The notes below the pieces were generated by a model, which was not told the origin of the DNA, ran no database searches, and saw nothing but the letters and a program-made list of their open reading frames with translations. 64,000 nucleotides of DNA from JACRIM01 sp038042195 (GTDB lineage: Bacteria; Planctomycetota; Phycisphaerae; UBA1845; UTPLA1), in NCBI GenBank assembly GCA_038042195.1, contig JBBTET010000010.1:62001-126000 (forward strand), given 5' to 3'. Positions 9,313-17,498 of this stretch are shown in pieces. Made by a program: the position numbers and the translations under genes. Position 1 is the first letter of the stretch. Every line of letters starts with the position of its first letter.

Positions 9313-10710
9313 ATGCTCTTGGCGGAGAAACTGGCGAATTGGACCCACAAACTCAAATACAGCGACCTCACCAAGGACGCCATTCACGAATGCAAACGGC
9401 GCTTCATTGATTCGCTCGGCACGGCGCTGGGCGCCTATCACGCCGCGCCGCCGACCATCGCCCGACAGACGGTGATGGAGGTGCCCTCGAAGAAGAACAG
9501 CGCGGTCGTTGTCGGCACGAAGCATCGCACGACGCCCGATCTCGCCGCCTTTGCCAACGGAGCGCACATTCGCTACCTCGACTACAACGACACATATCTC
9601 TCCCTGGAGCCGGCCCATCCCTCGGACAACATCGCGGCGACGTTGGCCGTGGGACAGTCGGCGGGGCGGTCCGGCAAGGACGTGATCCTGGCGACGGTGA
9701 TTGCCTATGAGATTCAATGTCGACTCTGCGATGCAGCCTCGTTGCGGGCGCACGGCTGGGATCATGTGACGTATGGGGCGTTCAGCGCGACGCTGGGAGC
9801 GTCGAAGCTGTGGGGGTTGAAGCCCGATCAGATGGTTCATGCCCAGGGGCTGGCGGGCGTTTGCAACATCGCCACGCGACAAACACGCACGGGGCAGATT
9901 TCGATGTGGAAGGCGTGCGCTTTCTCCAATGCCTGTCGTAATGCGGTGTTCGCGGCAAACCTGGCGCGGCAGGGATTCACTGGCCCGCACGAAATCTTTG
10001 AAGGGCCAAAGGGCGTCTTCAAGCTGCTCACCAAGACGCCGTTCGACGTCGTGCTCGGCAGCAAGGGCACCGGCTACATGATTAACAAGACGTACATCAA
10101 GTTCTGGCCGGCCGAGTATCACGCCCAGAGTTCCATCGACGCGGCCCTTCAGATTCGCAAGCAGTTCATGGGCGACGGACACTCGTGGAAGGACATCGAC
10201 CGCATGGACATGGAGTCCTTCGAGGCGGCCGTGTCCATAATCGGCAGCGAGCCGGAGAAGTGGCGGCCGACGAGCCGTGAGACGGCCGACCACAGCATGG
10301 GCTACATGACTGTGGCGGCACTGGTGGACGGGGACGTGACGCGGGAGACATTCAGCCCGAAGAAGTTCAAGGACAAGAAGTATCTGGATATTCTCGACCG
10401 GACGAAAATCGTGGAGGCGGATGATCTGAACGACGGCTACCCCGACGGCATCCCCAACCGGCTCAAGGTGCGGATGAAGGACGGGACGGCCTATGAGAAG
10501 ACGGTGAAGTACCCTCGCGGCCATGCCGGGAATCCGATGAGCGATGAAGAGGTCGAGTACAAGTTCCGCACCCTGGCGACTGGGGTGGTTGCCCCGAAGG
10601 TGCAGGACAAGCTCCTCAAGCAGCTTTGGTCACTCGATAAGTTGAGCAGTATTAAGGATGTATGGCAGTTCCGGGTGTTGGCGAAAAAAGGGAAGTCGAG
10701 CGGTCACTAG
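9313..10710 (+). CDS. MmgE/PrpD family protein (2-methylcitrate dehydratase-like)
   Basis: 465 residues from the ATG at 9313, which follows AAAGGA by about 8 nt; an upstream in-frame ATG at 9262 would add 17 residues but has no ribosome-binding site. Features match MmgE/PrpD: N-terminal helical domain (LAEKLANWTHKLKYSDLTKD), RFIDSLGTALGAY, NGAHIRYLDYNDTYLS (active-site region around Asp), HPSDNIAATLAVGQ, and C-terminal RLKVRMKDGTAYEKTV followed by KYPRGHAGNPMSDEEVEYKF. Known members dehydrate 2-methylcitrate in propionate breakdown, but many planctomycete homologues are uncharacterised. No prpB or prpC is nearby, so the substrate stays open. Confidence 0.9.
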   Translation: MLLAEKLANWTHKLKYSDLTKDAIHECKRRFIDSLGTALGAYHAAPPTIARQTVMEVPSKKNSAVVVGTKHRTTPDLAAFANGAHIRYLDYNDTYLSLEPAHPSDNIAATLAVGQSAGRSGKDVILATVIAYEIQCRLCDAASLRAHGWDHVTYGAFSATLGASKLWGLKPDQMVHAQGLAGVCNIATRQTRTGQISMWKACAFSNACRNAVFAANLARQGFTGPHEIFEGPKGVFKLLTKTPFDVVLGSKGTGYMINKTYIKFWPAEYHAQSSIDAALQIRKQFMGDGHSWKDIDRMDMESFEAAVSIIGSEPEKWRPTSRETADHSMGYMTVAALVDGDVTRETFSPKKFKDKKYLDILDRTKIVEADDLNDGYPDGIPNRLKVRMKDGTAYEKTVKYPRGHAGNPMSDEEVEYKFRTLATGVVAPKVQDKLLKQLWSLDKLSSIKDVWQFRVLAKKGKSSGH

Positions 10711-10714
10711 ACAA

Positions 10715-10765
10715 ATAGTCTATTGACTAATTATAAGTTACTTTTCGCTTGACAAGCATAGTCTA
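10715..10765 (+). promoter_or_regulatory. Candidate ArsR operator: paired ATAGTCTA repeats around a -35 box
   Basis: ATAGTCTA occurs at 10715-10722 and again at 10758-10765, 43 bp apart (about four helical turns). The first copy belongs to the dyad TAGTC-TATT-GACTA (10716-10729). The region is much more AT-rich than its surroundings and lies directly before the ArsR-type gene, as expected for an autoregulatory site. Purely sequence-based. Confidence 0.4.
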
Positions 10766-10776
10766 ATAACGATAAC
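10749..10776 (+). promoter_or_regulatory. Promoter of the ArsR-type gene
   Basis: Perfect TTGACA (10749-10754), 16-bp spacer, GATAAC (10771-10776). The predicted start point is at about 10783, almost on the start codon, so the mRNA would be leaderless or nearly so. Confidence 0.5.
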
Positions 10777-10784
10777 ATGTGGTC

Positions 10785-11135
10785 ATGCCGAAGCCAATAG
10801 TCGTGCATGATCTGTTCACGGCGATTTCCGACCCCACCCGTCGGCGAATCGTTGAGTTCCTCGCTAACGGTCCACAGCCAGTCTCAGCTATCGTTGAGCG
10901 ATTCTCAATTAGCCAACCGTCTATATCAGAGCATCTCCGACTGCTCAAGGAAGCCGGGGTCGTGCATATGACGCCCACAGGACGGCAGCGCATCTATAGC
11001 GTAAACAGATCCACCGTGCTCGAATTGGCCGATTGGGCAGCCAGGCTCACAGGCCGTGGAGGTTCATCGATCCAAGCGGCCGGCCATGCGGCATCTGTCC
11101 ATACGTCGCGACCGATGACCATGGACGTGGATTAG
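10785..11135 (+). CDS. ArsR-family winged-helix transcriptional regulator
   Basis: 116 residues from the ATG at 10785 (a GTG two codons earlier, at 10779, is possible). The ArsR pattern is complete: FTAISDPTRRRIVEFLANGPQPVSAIVE (helices 1-3), recognition helix SISQPSISEHLRLLKEAGVV, and a beta-wing (TPTGRQRIYSVN). The metal-site CxC of arsenic or cadmium sensors is absent, so this is likely a non-metal or unknown-ligand ArsR member of the kind that regulates membrane or stress genes. No adjacent target gene on the same strand; the AT-rich upstream dyad suggests autoregulation. Confidence 0.9.
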   Translation: MPKPIVVHDLFTAISDPTRRRIVEFLANGPQPVSAIVERFSISQPSISEHLRLLKEAGVVHMTPTGRQRIYSVNRSTVLELADWAARLTGRGGSSIQAAGHAASVHTSRPMTMDVD

Positions 11136-11148
11136 CTCGGGTCCCATT

Positions 11149-11802
11149 TCAATCGCGTTTTCGGAGGACGACCGCCTCGTGGTTGTCATGCATGAGCAGG
11201 GTGAAGCCGAACATCGCCGCGATGAAGTCAAATGTCATTGTCGAGAAGAAACAAACGTGGGTGACATCGCGGATGTACCACCAATCGGCGAACGAGGCGG
11301 GGCCGGAATGAAAGCGCGTCGTGGCAATGAGCAGACCTGACGGCATGAGCAGACGGTGAATGCGTGCGAACTCGTCACGCGGCGATGCTACGTGTTCGAG
11401 CGTTTCACTGGCGATAATCGCGTCGAACGGTTGCGACAGATCGGCGTGGATGTCGTGGATCGGATCGTGGCCGTGCGCGTCATAGCCGGCGGCGCTGAGC
11501 AGGCTCGTCATTACCGAATCGGCGCCGCAACCGAAGTCGAGCACACGTCGTGCATCGGGCGCGTGCATGCGAAGCAACTCAATCAAGCGTGTGAGCCGCG
11601 CGACGTACTCGACGTGGTCGAGCGTGTTGCGGTGCCGGGCATAACGGGCCGCGGCCTGCTCGAGGGACGGGTGCTGTTCAGATGGCACAAAGCACAAATC
11701 GCACAGCGGGCAGTGAAAAAACGATCGACCGTGGGCGCGGCACGCAAGACCGGCGGTTGACTCGCACAATGGACATGGGGCTGATTCGTGATCCATTCGC
11801 AC
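11149..11802 (-). CDS. Class I SAM-dependent methyltransferase with N-terminal zinc ribbon
   Basis: 217 residues. The N-terminus holds two CPLC motifs (CPLCESTAGLACRAHG, HCPLCDLCF), a zinc-ribbon arrangement seen in methyltransferases acting on sugars or natural products. The methyltransferase core follows: RRVLDFGCGADSVMTSLL (SAM-binding motif I, about 88-105), DAIIASETLEHVASPRDEF (motif IV/post region) and LLMPSGLLIATTRFH. It converges with the ArsR gene (13 bp between stops). The acceptor is unknown; a sugar-modifying role is an inference from the zinc ribbon plus Methyltransf_11/23-like core. An ATG two codons in is an alternative start. Confidence 0.85.
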   Translation of the reverse strand: MRMDHESAPCPLCESTAGLACRAHGRSFFHCPLCDLCFVPSEQHPSLEQAAARYARHRNTLDHVEYVARLTRLIELLRMHAPDARRVLDFGCGADSVMTSLLSAAGYDAHGHDPIHDIHADLSQPFDAIIASETLEHVASPRDEFARIHRLLMPSGLLIATTRFHSGPASFADWWYIRDVTHVCFFSTMTFDFIAAMFGFTLLMHDNHEAVVLRKRD

Positions 11803-12120
11803 ACCAAATTGAATTGATCGCCCTCAACGCCCTTGCAAAATCACGGGAATTGAGGCCGCTCCGGGTCGCTCCACTGCGGGAAGGCTGTAATCACGGGCGA
11901 TTTCGCAGGCCGCGCAGACGACGGTTTCAGAGGCGTAAAATCACAGGCCCAGACCCTGCCATTACGCCCCCATCATCTCCGGATAGGGCTATCCAGTGAA
12001 ATTTGGATACGAGTGCGAGTCAACCCTTCATGGACCCATAACTTGCAAGCGAATCAAGCAAGAACGGCACATTATTGCCGTGTTCGCTCCCAATTCAAGT
12101 CAACCACGGAAGATACACGC
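11803..12120. other. Intergenic region, nothing firm
   Basis: No supported gene. Three short copies of AATCACGGG/AATCACAGG (about 11838, 11892, 11939) are spaced roughly 50 bp apart. A segment at 11871-11885 recalls part of the B12-riboswitch core but without its other elements (see rejected items). Confidence 0.4.
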
Positions 12121-12136
12121 CTACTAGATTTTGGTT
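12121..12136 (+). promoter_or_regulatory. Candidate NrdR box 1
   Basis: The ten-base core CTAGATTTTG (12124-12133) matches the NrdR core CwAtATaTwG at 8 of 10 positions. Its core starts exactly 32 bp before that of the second box. Confidence 0.5.
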
Positions 12137-12145
12137 AAGTTTCCT

Positions 12146-12174
12146 TTGACAGCCCCTACATCTTGGGGTATTTA
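12146..12174 (+). promoter_or_regulatory. Promoter of nrdJ
   Basis: TTGACA (12146-12151), 17-bp spacer, TATTTA (12169-12174). The second NrdR-like box fills the spacer. Start of transcription would be near 12181, leaving a leader of about 270 nt. Confidence 0.5.
12153..12168 (+). promoter_or_regulatory. Candidate NrdR box 2
   Basis: The sequence CCCCTACATCTTGGGG is near-palindromic; its core CTACATCTTG (12156-12165) matches the NrdR core at 8 of 10 positions. It sits between the -35 and -10 elements, where a bound repressor would block RNA polymerase. Confidence 0.5.
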
Positions 12175-12181
12175 CATTCTT

Positions 12182-12450
12182 GTCCTCAAGCGAGAGCATG
12201 AGGCCGGTCGAAAGACATTTCGGCAGGGGATTGAGAATGGAAGACTCGTTAGATTGGTCTGCAATTACCCCGGGCTGAGGGCTGGGCACTCGTCGCCTCC
12301 CTTGTTCGGGGGGTGGTGGATATCGAGATTATCGCAGGTTGGTTTGAATCCTCCGGCCGAGGCATGAGGCCTGAGCCGGGTTGCTCATTCGTTGCGCTGT
12401 GGGTCTGGACGACCCGATAGCCCAGGACTTTCAGGGAGATTGGTGACTGC
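12182..12450 (+). promoter_or_regulatory. Long structured 5' leader of nrdJ
   Basis: About 270 nt without a gene. Hairpins visible by eye: 12184-12203, CCTCA/TGAGG enclosing GC-GAGA-GC (GNRA tetraloop); 12204-12223, CCG/CGG enclosing GTC-GAAA-GAC (a second GNRA loop); 12353-12379, CCGGC/GCCGG enclosing AGGC/GCCT; 12401-12415, GGGTC/GACCC. Such a length and folding are unusual for a simple leader, and a B12-dependent enzyme is a natural riboswitch target, but the conserved B12-riboswitch core is not recognisable. Confidence 0.4.
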
Positions 12451-15081
12451 ATGGTAACAACGACGGATCGAATGTCTTTCGCCGACACGGATGTCGAGAA
12501 TAGCACTCGTTACGGTGTTCACGCACTCACGGAGAATGCCGTGCGCGTGCTGCGTGCTCGCTATCTGGATAAGAATGAGGCTGGCCAGTGCATCGAAACA
12601 CCGGATGACCTGTTTGAGCGGGTGGCCCGCGTCATTGCCGAGGTGGAAACGACCTACGGCGCGGACCTTGCCTTTCGCAATGAATGGCAGGGTCGCTTCA
12701 AGCAGTTGATGATCAGCCGCAAGTTCATGCCCAACAGTCCGACCCTAATGAACGCAGGGCGCAGTATGGGCATGCTCAGCGCATGTTTTGTCCTGCCGGT
12801 CCCGGACTCGATTGACGGCATCTTTGACTCCATCAAGCACACAGCCCTGATTCAGAAGGCTGGCGGCGGCACCGGGTTTGCTTTTGACGAACTTCGCCCC
12901 ACCGGTGACTACATCCGCTCCAGCGGCGGCACGACCAGCGGCCCGATCAGCTTCTGGCGGGCCTTCAGCGAGGCGACCAACGCCATTCAACAAGGCGCGT
13001 TCCGACGCGGCGCGAACATGGGCATGATGTACATCCATCACCCCGACATCGTGAAGTTCCTGTACGCCAAGCAAGACCTGACTCAGTTCACGAATTACAA
13101 CATCTCCATCAAGGTGACGGACGAATGGATGGAGGCCTTCCTGAAGGCACCAAACACGCCGCACTTGACGCGCAACCCGCGAAACGGTGTCGAGTTCTAC
13201 ATCCCCAAGAGCGTGGACATCCCGACGTATCAGGTGAAGCAACTGATTCTGGTCGAGAAATACGACGGCGTTACGCCGGTGTACACGCGTCAGGATATCT
13301 GGGACATCATCGTGAAACACGCCTGGCAGACGGGCGAGCCGGGCGTGGTCTTCATGGATCGCATCAACCAGGCGAATCCGACGCCGCACATCGGTCGCAT
13401 GGAAGCGACAAACCCATGCGGTGAGCAGCCGTTGCTCCCCTATGAGGCCTGCAACCTCGGCAGCATCAACCTCGGCATCTTCGTGCGCAATGCCAGCACG
13501 CCCCAGGCCGAGGTCGATTGGGATGCCCTGCGTGAGACGGTGCATGAGTCGACGCGCTTCCTCGACAACGTCATTGACGCGAACAATTATCCATTGCCCG
13601 AGATCGACCGCGTCTGCAAGAACAATCGCAAGATCGGACTCGGCGTGATGGGATTCGCTGACGCGCTCTTCAAGCTCAACGTCCGCTACAACTCGGACGA
13701 GGGCGTGGCGTGGGGCGAGCGCTTCATGAAGTTTCTCAACGACGAGGCCCACAACTATTCCGAGAAGCTGGCCCGCGAGCGCGGCAACTTCCCCAATTGG
13801 GAAGGCAGCACCTGGGACACGGCGCAGCATCGGCCAATGCGCAACGCCTGCACGACGACGGTTGCCCCCACCGGCACGATCAGCATCATCGCCGACTGTT
13901 CGGGCGGTATCGAGCCGCTCTTCTCGCTGGCCTTCTTCCGCAATGTGCTGAAGGGTCAGGACGAGGGCAAGGCCCCGATGATCGAGACCAACGAGGCCTT
14001 TGAATACGTCGCCAAGGCGCGAAAATTCTACGGCGAGGGACTGATGGAACAGATTGCCACGGAAGGCACCCTCGCTCATATTCCGGGCGTGCCCGAAGAT
14101 GTGCGTCACGTCTTCGTCTGCGCCCACGACATTCAGCCCGACTGGCATGTGCGGATGCAGGCCGCCTTTCAGAAGCACTGCGATTCGTCCATCAGCAAGA
14201 CGATCAACTTCTCCCACGATGCCGAGCCGAAGGACGTCGAGAAGATCTATCGCATGGCCTACGACCTGCGCTGCAAGGGCGTCACCGTCTATCGCGATGG
14301 CTGCCGCTCCTGCCAACCGATGGCCCTCGCCGACTCCGAGAAGAAGCACAAGGAAATGACGGGCCTGGCTGCCAAGGATTTGATCCCCACGACGCCGGAA
14401 CCCTCCAAGCCGCTCATCAAGACCGAGACGAATCTCTTCGGCGAGCGCATTACAGAGGTCAAGACGGCCCCAACGCTGACCCCGCGCGAGCTGCCCGCCA
14501 TCACCAGCGGCATCCGCGTTCGCCAGCAGACGCCCTTCGGCAACATGCACATTCAAATCACCGTCGATCCGACCGAAGAGCGCGAGTTGGAGGTCTTCGC
14601 CCAACTCGGCAAGGGCGGTGACATCGCCAACAGCGATCTAGAGGCCATCTGCCGCATGATCAGTCTCTGGCTCCGAGCCGGCGGCGCGTTGAACCTCGTC
14701 ATCAAGCAGCTGGCCGGCATCGGCTCGTCGCTCCAGATTGCCACGCGCCACGGCCGCATCATGTCGCTCGGCGACGGCCTGGCCCACGCCCTCAAGCGGT
14801 ACGTCCGCGCCAAGGAGCGACACGGCCTGCGGGCGATCCTGCTCGGCGAAATCGATCCGGCTCAGCTTGAGCGCGAGTCGCCCAACGTCCCGACAAACGG
14901 CAACGGCCACGACAACGACACGGATGTAACGATGGAGGCCGCAAGAAATAGATTGACGGAGCCGTCGGCGAGGATATCCTCACGGACGAGCTACGCCGTG
15001 AAGTGCCCGGAGTGCGGCGGCGACCTCGACATGGGTGAAGGCTGCGTCAAGTGCCACGGTTGTGGATTTGCCCAGTGCTGA
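12451..15081 (+). CDS. nrdJ: Adenosylcobalamin-dependent (class II) ribonucleotide reductase
   Basis: 876 residues. It reduces ribonucleoside diphosphates to deoxyribonucleotides for DNA synthesis, using adenosylcobalamin to make the thiyl radical, with or without oxygen. Motifs: NSPTLMNAGRSMGMLSACFVLPV (near 90-115, N-terminal active-site cysteine), GGGTGFAFDELRP, NPCGEQPLLPYEACNLGS (near 320, catalytic Asn-Cys-Glu), APTGTISIIADCSGGIEPLF, and a C-terminal TSCPD-type domain (GIRVRQQTPFGNMHIQITVD). The tail has CPECGGDLDMGEGCVKCHGC and ends in Cys, the zinc-ribbon/redox tail of long NrdJ proteins. The start at 12451 has only a weak GGTGA site 5 nt upstream; MSFADTD (12472) is an alternative. 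A rho-independent terminator follows. Confidence 0.97.
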   Translation: MVTTTDRMSFADTDVENSTRYGVHALTENAVRVLRARYLDKNEAGQCIETPDDLFERVARVIAEVETTYGADLAFRNEWQGRFKQLMISRKFMPNSPTLMNAGRSMGMLSACFVLPVPDSIDGIFDSIKHTALIQKAGGGTGFAFDELRPTGDYIRSSGGTTSGPISFWRAFSEATNAIQQGAFRRGANMGMMYIHHPDIVKFLYAKQDLTQFTNYNISIKVTDEWMEAFLKAPNTPHLTRNPRNGVEFYIPKSVDIPTYQVKQLILVEKYDGVTPVYTRQDIWDIIVKHAWQTGEPGVVFMDRINQANPTPHIGRMEATNPCGEQPLLPYEACNLGSINLGIFVRNASTPQAEVDWDALRETVHESTRFLDNVIDANNYPLPEIDRVCKNNRKIGLGVMGFADALFKLNVRYNSDEGVAWGERFMKFLNDEAHNYSEKLARERGNFPNWEGSTWDTAQHRPMRNACTTTVAPTGTISIIADCSGGIEPLFSLAFFRNVLKGQDEGKAPMIETNEAFEYVAKARKFYGEGLMEQIATEGTLAHIPGVPEDVRHVFVCAHDIQPDWHVRMQAAFQKHCDSSISKTINFSHDAEPKDVEKIYRMAYDLRCKGVTVYRDGCRSCQPMALADSEKKHKEMTGLAAKDLIPTTPEPSKPLIKTETNLFGERITEVKTAPTLTPRELPAITSGIRVRQQTPFGNMHIQITVDPTEERELEVFAQLGKGGDIANSDLEAICRMISLWLRAGGALNLVIKQLAGIGSSLQIATRHGRIMSLGDGLAHALKRYVRAKERHGLRAILLGEIDPAQLERESPNVPTNGNGHDNDTDVTMEAARNRLTEPSARISSRTSYAVKCPECGGDLDMGEGCVKCHGCGFAQC

Positions 15082-15215
15082 GGGGTGGGAAAGGACTCGC
15101 GTCGGGCGACTCGGCCCGGCGACTCAAGGCACTGCGAGTGGAGGTGAGAGTGATCGCGAAGGATTGCGAGTAATCATTCAGGAGCCGGTTTGAAGCACGG
15201 CTTCTTTCCCCTCCG

Positions 15216-15259
15216 GAAAGCGTCGAGCCTTCCCATGCGGAGTTCGACGCTTTCTTTTT
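15216..15259 (+). terminator. Rho-independent terminator of nrdJ
   Basis: Perfect 11-bp stem GAAAGCGTCGA (15216-15226) with TCGACGCTTTC (15244-15254), a 17-nt loop, then TTTTT. It stands about 135 bp after the nrdJ stop. Confidence 0.85.
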
Positions 15260-15348
15260 GCGCGGAACACGTCGAAAGGGCTTGGGCAGCGACGACTCAG
15301 CGGTTTCTTCTATAATCCGCCCCGTCCAATTCACCTCCGGGCGCGCCA

Positions 15349-17307
15349 ATGTCCGATCAGATCATCCAACCCGCCCGCGCTCACCACACTCATTGGATAC
15401 TCGCGCTGCTTGTGGCGATTGGATTCGCTGCACTCAGCGTCTATCTGCAAGCCCGCCACCTGCCGGCGACCTTTCACAACGACCGCTGGGTTTTGCCGGA
15501 TCCCGATGATTACATGCGCCTGTACCGGGCGCGAATTATCTGGGAAGGCGACGCCCGGATCATCCGACATCTCGACACCATCAACCCACCCAACGGAGTA
15601 ACGCTGCATTGGACAGCGCCGATGGACTACGCGATTGTTGCGCCAGCATGGATCATCGCGGCATTTAACTCAGGCAACAACACACTGGAGACAACAGCGG
15701 CGTGGTTGCCCGTGGCCATGGGGGCGGTGTACCTGATCCTGATGATGAGATTGACAGGCCGAATGGCCGGCACGGGAGCCGCAATCACGGCGGGCCTTCT
15801 CGTACTCTGCTCGCGTAGCTTTCACGACGTGTTCAAGCTTGGCCATTGCGATCATCATTGCCTGCTGGAGCTGCTCCAACTCGTCGCCATCGCGGGACTA
15901 ATACCTTCACCCCGCTCCGAATCAAAGGAACCGACGCGCGACGGAATGATCGTGAGCGGCCTCTGCACGGGGTTGGCGATTTGGGTTTCACCGCAGGCGT
16001 TGCTGACCTGGGGAGCCATTCTGGCGGGACTGACCTTCGCAACGCGGCACGCCTCACCGGAGCGACGGGAAATATGGACTCGCCGTCTCACTGAATGGGG
16101 AACCGCGTCCCTGATCGTCGTCGCCATCGGCTGCTTGATCGAGAGCGGCGGATTCCAAGAGTCGCCGACGCTGGATCGAATCGGCATCGTTCACGTCTTG
16201 TGCGTGGGGCTGGCCGTGTGCCTGCCGCACGGCCGCCCGCCAGGGCAACGTTCTTCGCGTGCTCAGCTTGTTGCGACTTCGACTATCCTGGCGAGTATCG
16301 CCTTCGTGTTGATGTTCTGGCGAGAATCGATGGGCGGCGTATTCAGGCGACCGGAGTTTCATCGTTGGAGCGCGGTAGTGACGGAGTTACAACCACTCAT
16401 ACTTCGAGCGGGTTCGGACTGGACCATTCAACCGCTAATCCGACAGGTAGGCCTGATGCCGTTTCTCTTGCCAGTGACGATCTATGTCCTCATCCGACAC
16501 ACACGCGTGAACTGCGCCGCGAAACTGATGTTCCTCATTCTGTCGATTGCCCTGACAGCGCTCTCCGTCCTGCAACTGCGCTGGATGCACCACATCAACC
16601 TCGCCCTCGTCCCCGTGACGGCCATTGGGCTGCATATCGCCGCGATGAAGCTCATGCCCGGCGACGATGCCACGCGCAGACTATCCCGCGACCTGACCTG
16701 CCTGCTCCTCGCATTCGCAATGATCCTGCCATGCGCGAGCGTCGCACTGGCCACGCCGCCTTCGCAGCCCGACGCCTTCGCGCGGCACTGGTTAGCCGCC
16801 GTGGAGACGATCTCGAAGGCTGATGCGTCTGCAAACAACAATGACCGACTCGGCACGATCCTCTGCGAAATGGATTCGGGACCGATGCTGCTCTACTACA
16901 CCCGACGGTCAGTCGTGGCCGGCCCCTATCATCGCGCGCTGGACGGCATTCTGGAGGTGAACCGGTTCTTTGCCGAGCGCGATCCCGTCGTGGCACGGTC
17001 GCAGCTCGATCGCCTCCATGTCGCCTACGTCCTTGTTCCCTATCGACCCGCAGATCAATTGCGAATCATGGAGCAGATCGTCTTTGGCGAGGCCCCATCG
17101 TACGACCTTCCCGCCCGAAAGATCGAAGGAGGCGAACTGCTGGAATCGGTGACACCTCGGCCGGAGATCGAACAGACAATAGCATTTCGACTGGCGACCG
17201 GGGTCGGTGTTGAACCGCTCGGTCTTCGGCTTGTGAAAGAATTCGCAAGCGGCACCGCGCAATCCAATGATCCGTCAGGTTGGGTGTACGCGGTTGGCGG
17301 TCGATAG
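15349..17307 (+). CDS. STT3/PglB-like multi-spanning membrane glycosyltransferase
   Basis: 652 residues with about 11-12 hydrophobic helices and a soluble C-terminal part of about 150 residues. Two features recall oligosaccharyltransferases (GT66): LPDPDDYMRLYRARII at residues 49-64, in the first extracytoplasmic loop, like the metal-binding DxD of STT3; and LGHCDHHCLLEL near 165, like the conserved G-x-x-DHH-x-x-E motif. The canonical WWDYG catalytic signature is not present; the equivalent region may be CEMDSGPMLLYYTRRSVVAGPYHR near 505-530. The enzyme probably transfers a lipid-linked sugar or glycan outside the membrane. No pgl-type neighbours are present. The stop is followed by the CBS gene. 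Confidence 0.65.
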   Translation: MSDQIIQPARAHHTHWILALLVAIGFAALSVYLQARHLPATFHNDRWVLPDPDDYMRLYRARIIWEGDARIIRHLDTINPPNGVTLHWTAPMDYAIVAPAWIIAAFNSGNNTLETTAAWLPVAMGAVYLILMMRLTGRMAGTGAAITAGLLVLCSRSFHDVFKLGHCDHHCLLELLQLVAIAGLIPSPRSESKEPTRDGMIVSGLCTGLAIWVSPQALLTWGAILAGLTFATRHASPERREIWTRRLTEWGTASLIVVAIGCLIESGGFQESPTLDRIGIVHVLCVGLAVCLPHGRPPGQRSSRAQLVATSTILASIAFVLMFWRESMGGVFRRPEFHRWSAVVTELQPLILRAGSDWTIQPLIRQVGLMPFLLPVTIYVLIRHTRVNCAAKLMFLILSIALTALSVLQLRWMHHINLALVPVTAIGLHIAAMKLMPGDDATRRLSRDLTCLLLAFAMILPCASVALATPPSQPDAFARHWLAAVETISKADASANNNDRLGTILCEMDSGPMLLYYTRRSVVAGPYHRALDGILEVNRFFAERDPVVARSQLDRLHVAYVLVPYRPADQLRIMEQIVFGEAPSYDLPARKIEGGELLESVTPRPEIEQTIAFRLATGVGVEPLGLRLVKEFASGTAQSNDPSGWVYAVGGR

Positions 17308-17417
17308 AAGCCAATGCGTGCCAAAATAACAACTCACAACATTGTGAAAAAAGGAACAAGCCCCTATCAAGGCCGATTTCTGCCGGGAAAATATGTGGAA
17401 GATTTCCGGGTTTTTCG

Positions 17418-17444
17418 TTGAAACCAGCAAGCCGCAGTTATAAT
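17418..17444 (+). promoter_or_regulatory. Promoter of the CBS-domain gene
   Basis: Perfect TATAAT (17439-17444) preceded by TTGAAA (17418-17423) with a short 15-bp spacer; start of transcription near 17451. Confidence 0.5.
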
Positions 17445-17498
17445 AGAGGCTTGGGCTGGGGCGGTGGGCGCGAACAATGCTGTTGGAGGACATGTGCC

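Noticed and set aside
9154..10524. N-terminal extension of the MBL-fold protein to 764 residues
   Set aside because: The upstream 457 codons lie antisense to the prpD-like gene and have no recognisable domain; the normal family start is at 9153.
11871..11885. CCACTGCGGGAAGGC, resembling part of the B12-riboswitch core
   Set aside because: The hairpin that should separate CACTG and GGGAAGGC is missing, the other conserved boxes are absent, and the site lies upstream of the nrdJ promoter.
12341..12351. GGTTTGAATCC, resembling a tRNA T-arm
   Set aside because: The five-base stem around the loop does not pair and no acceptor, D- or anticodon stem fits around it.
12745..14604. 619-codon open frame opposite nrdJ
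   Set aside because: Composition mirrors the GC-rich coding strand; no protein-family pattern.
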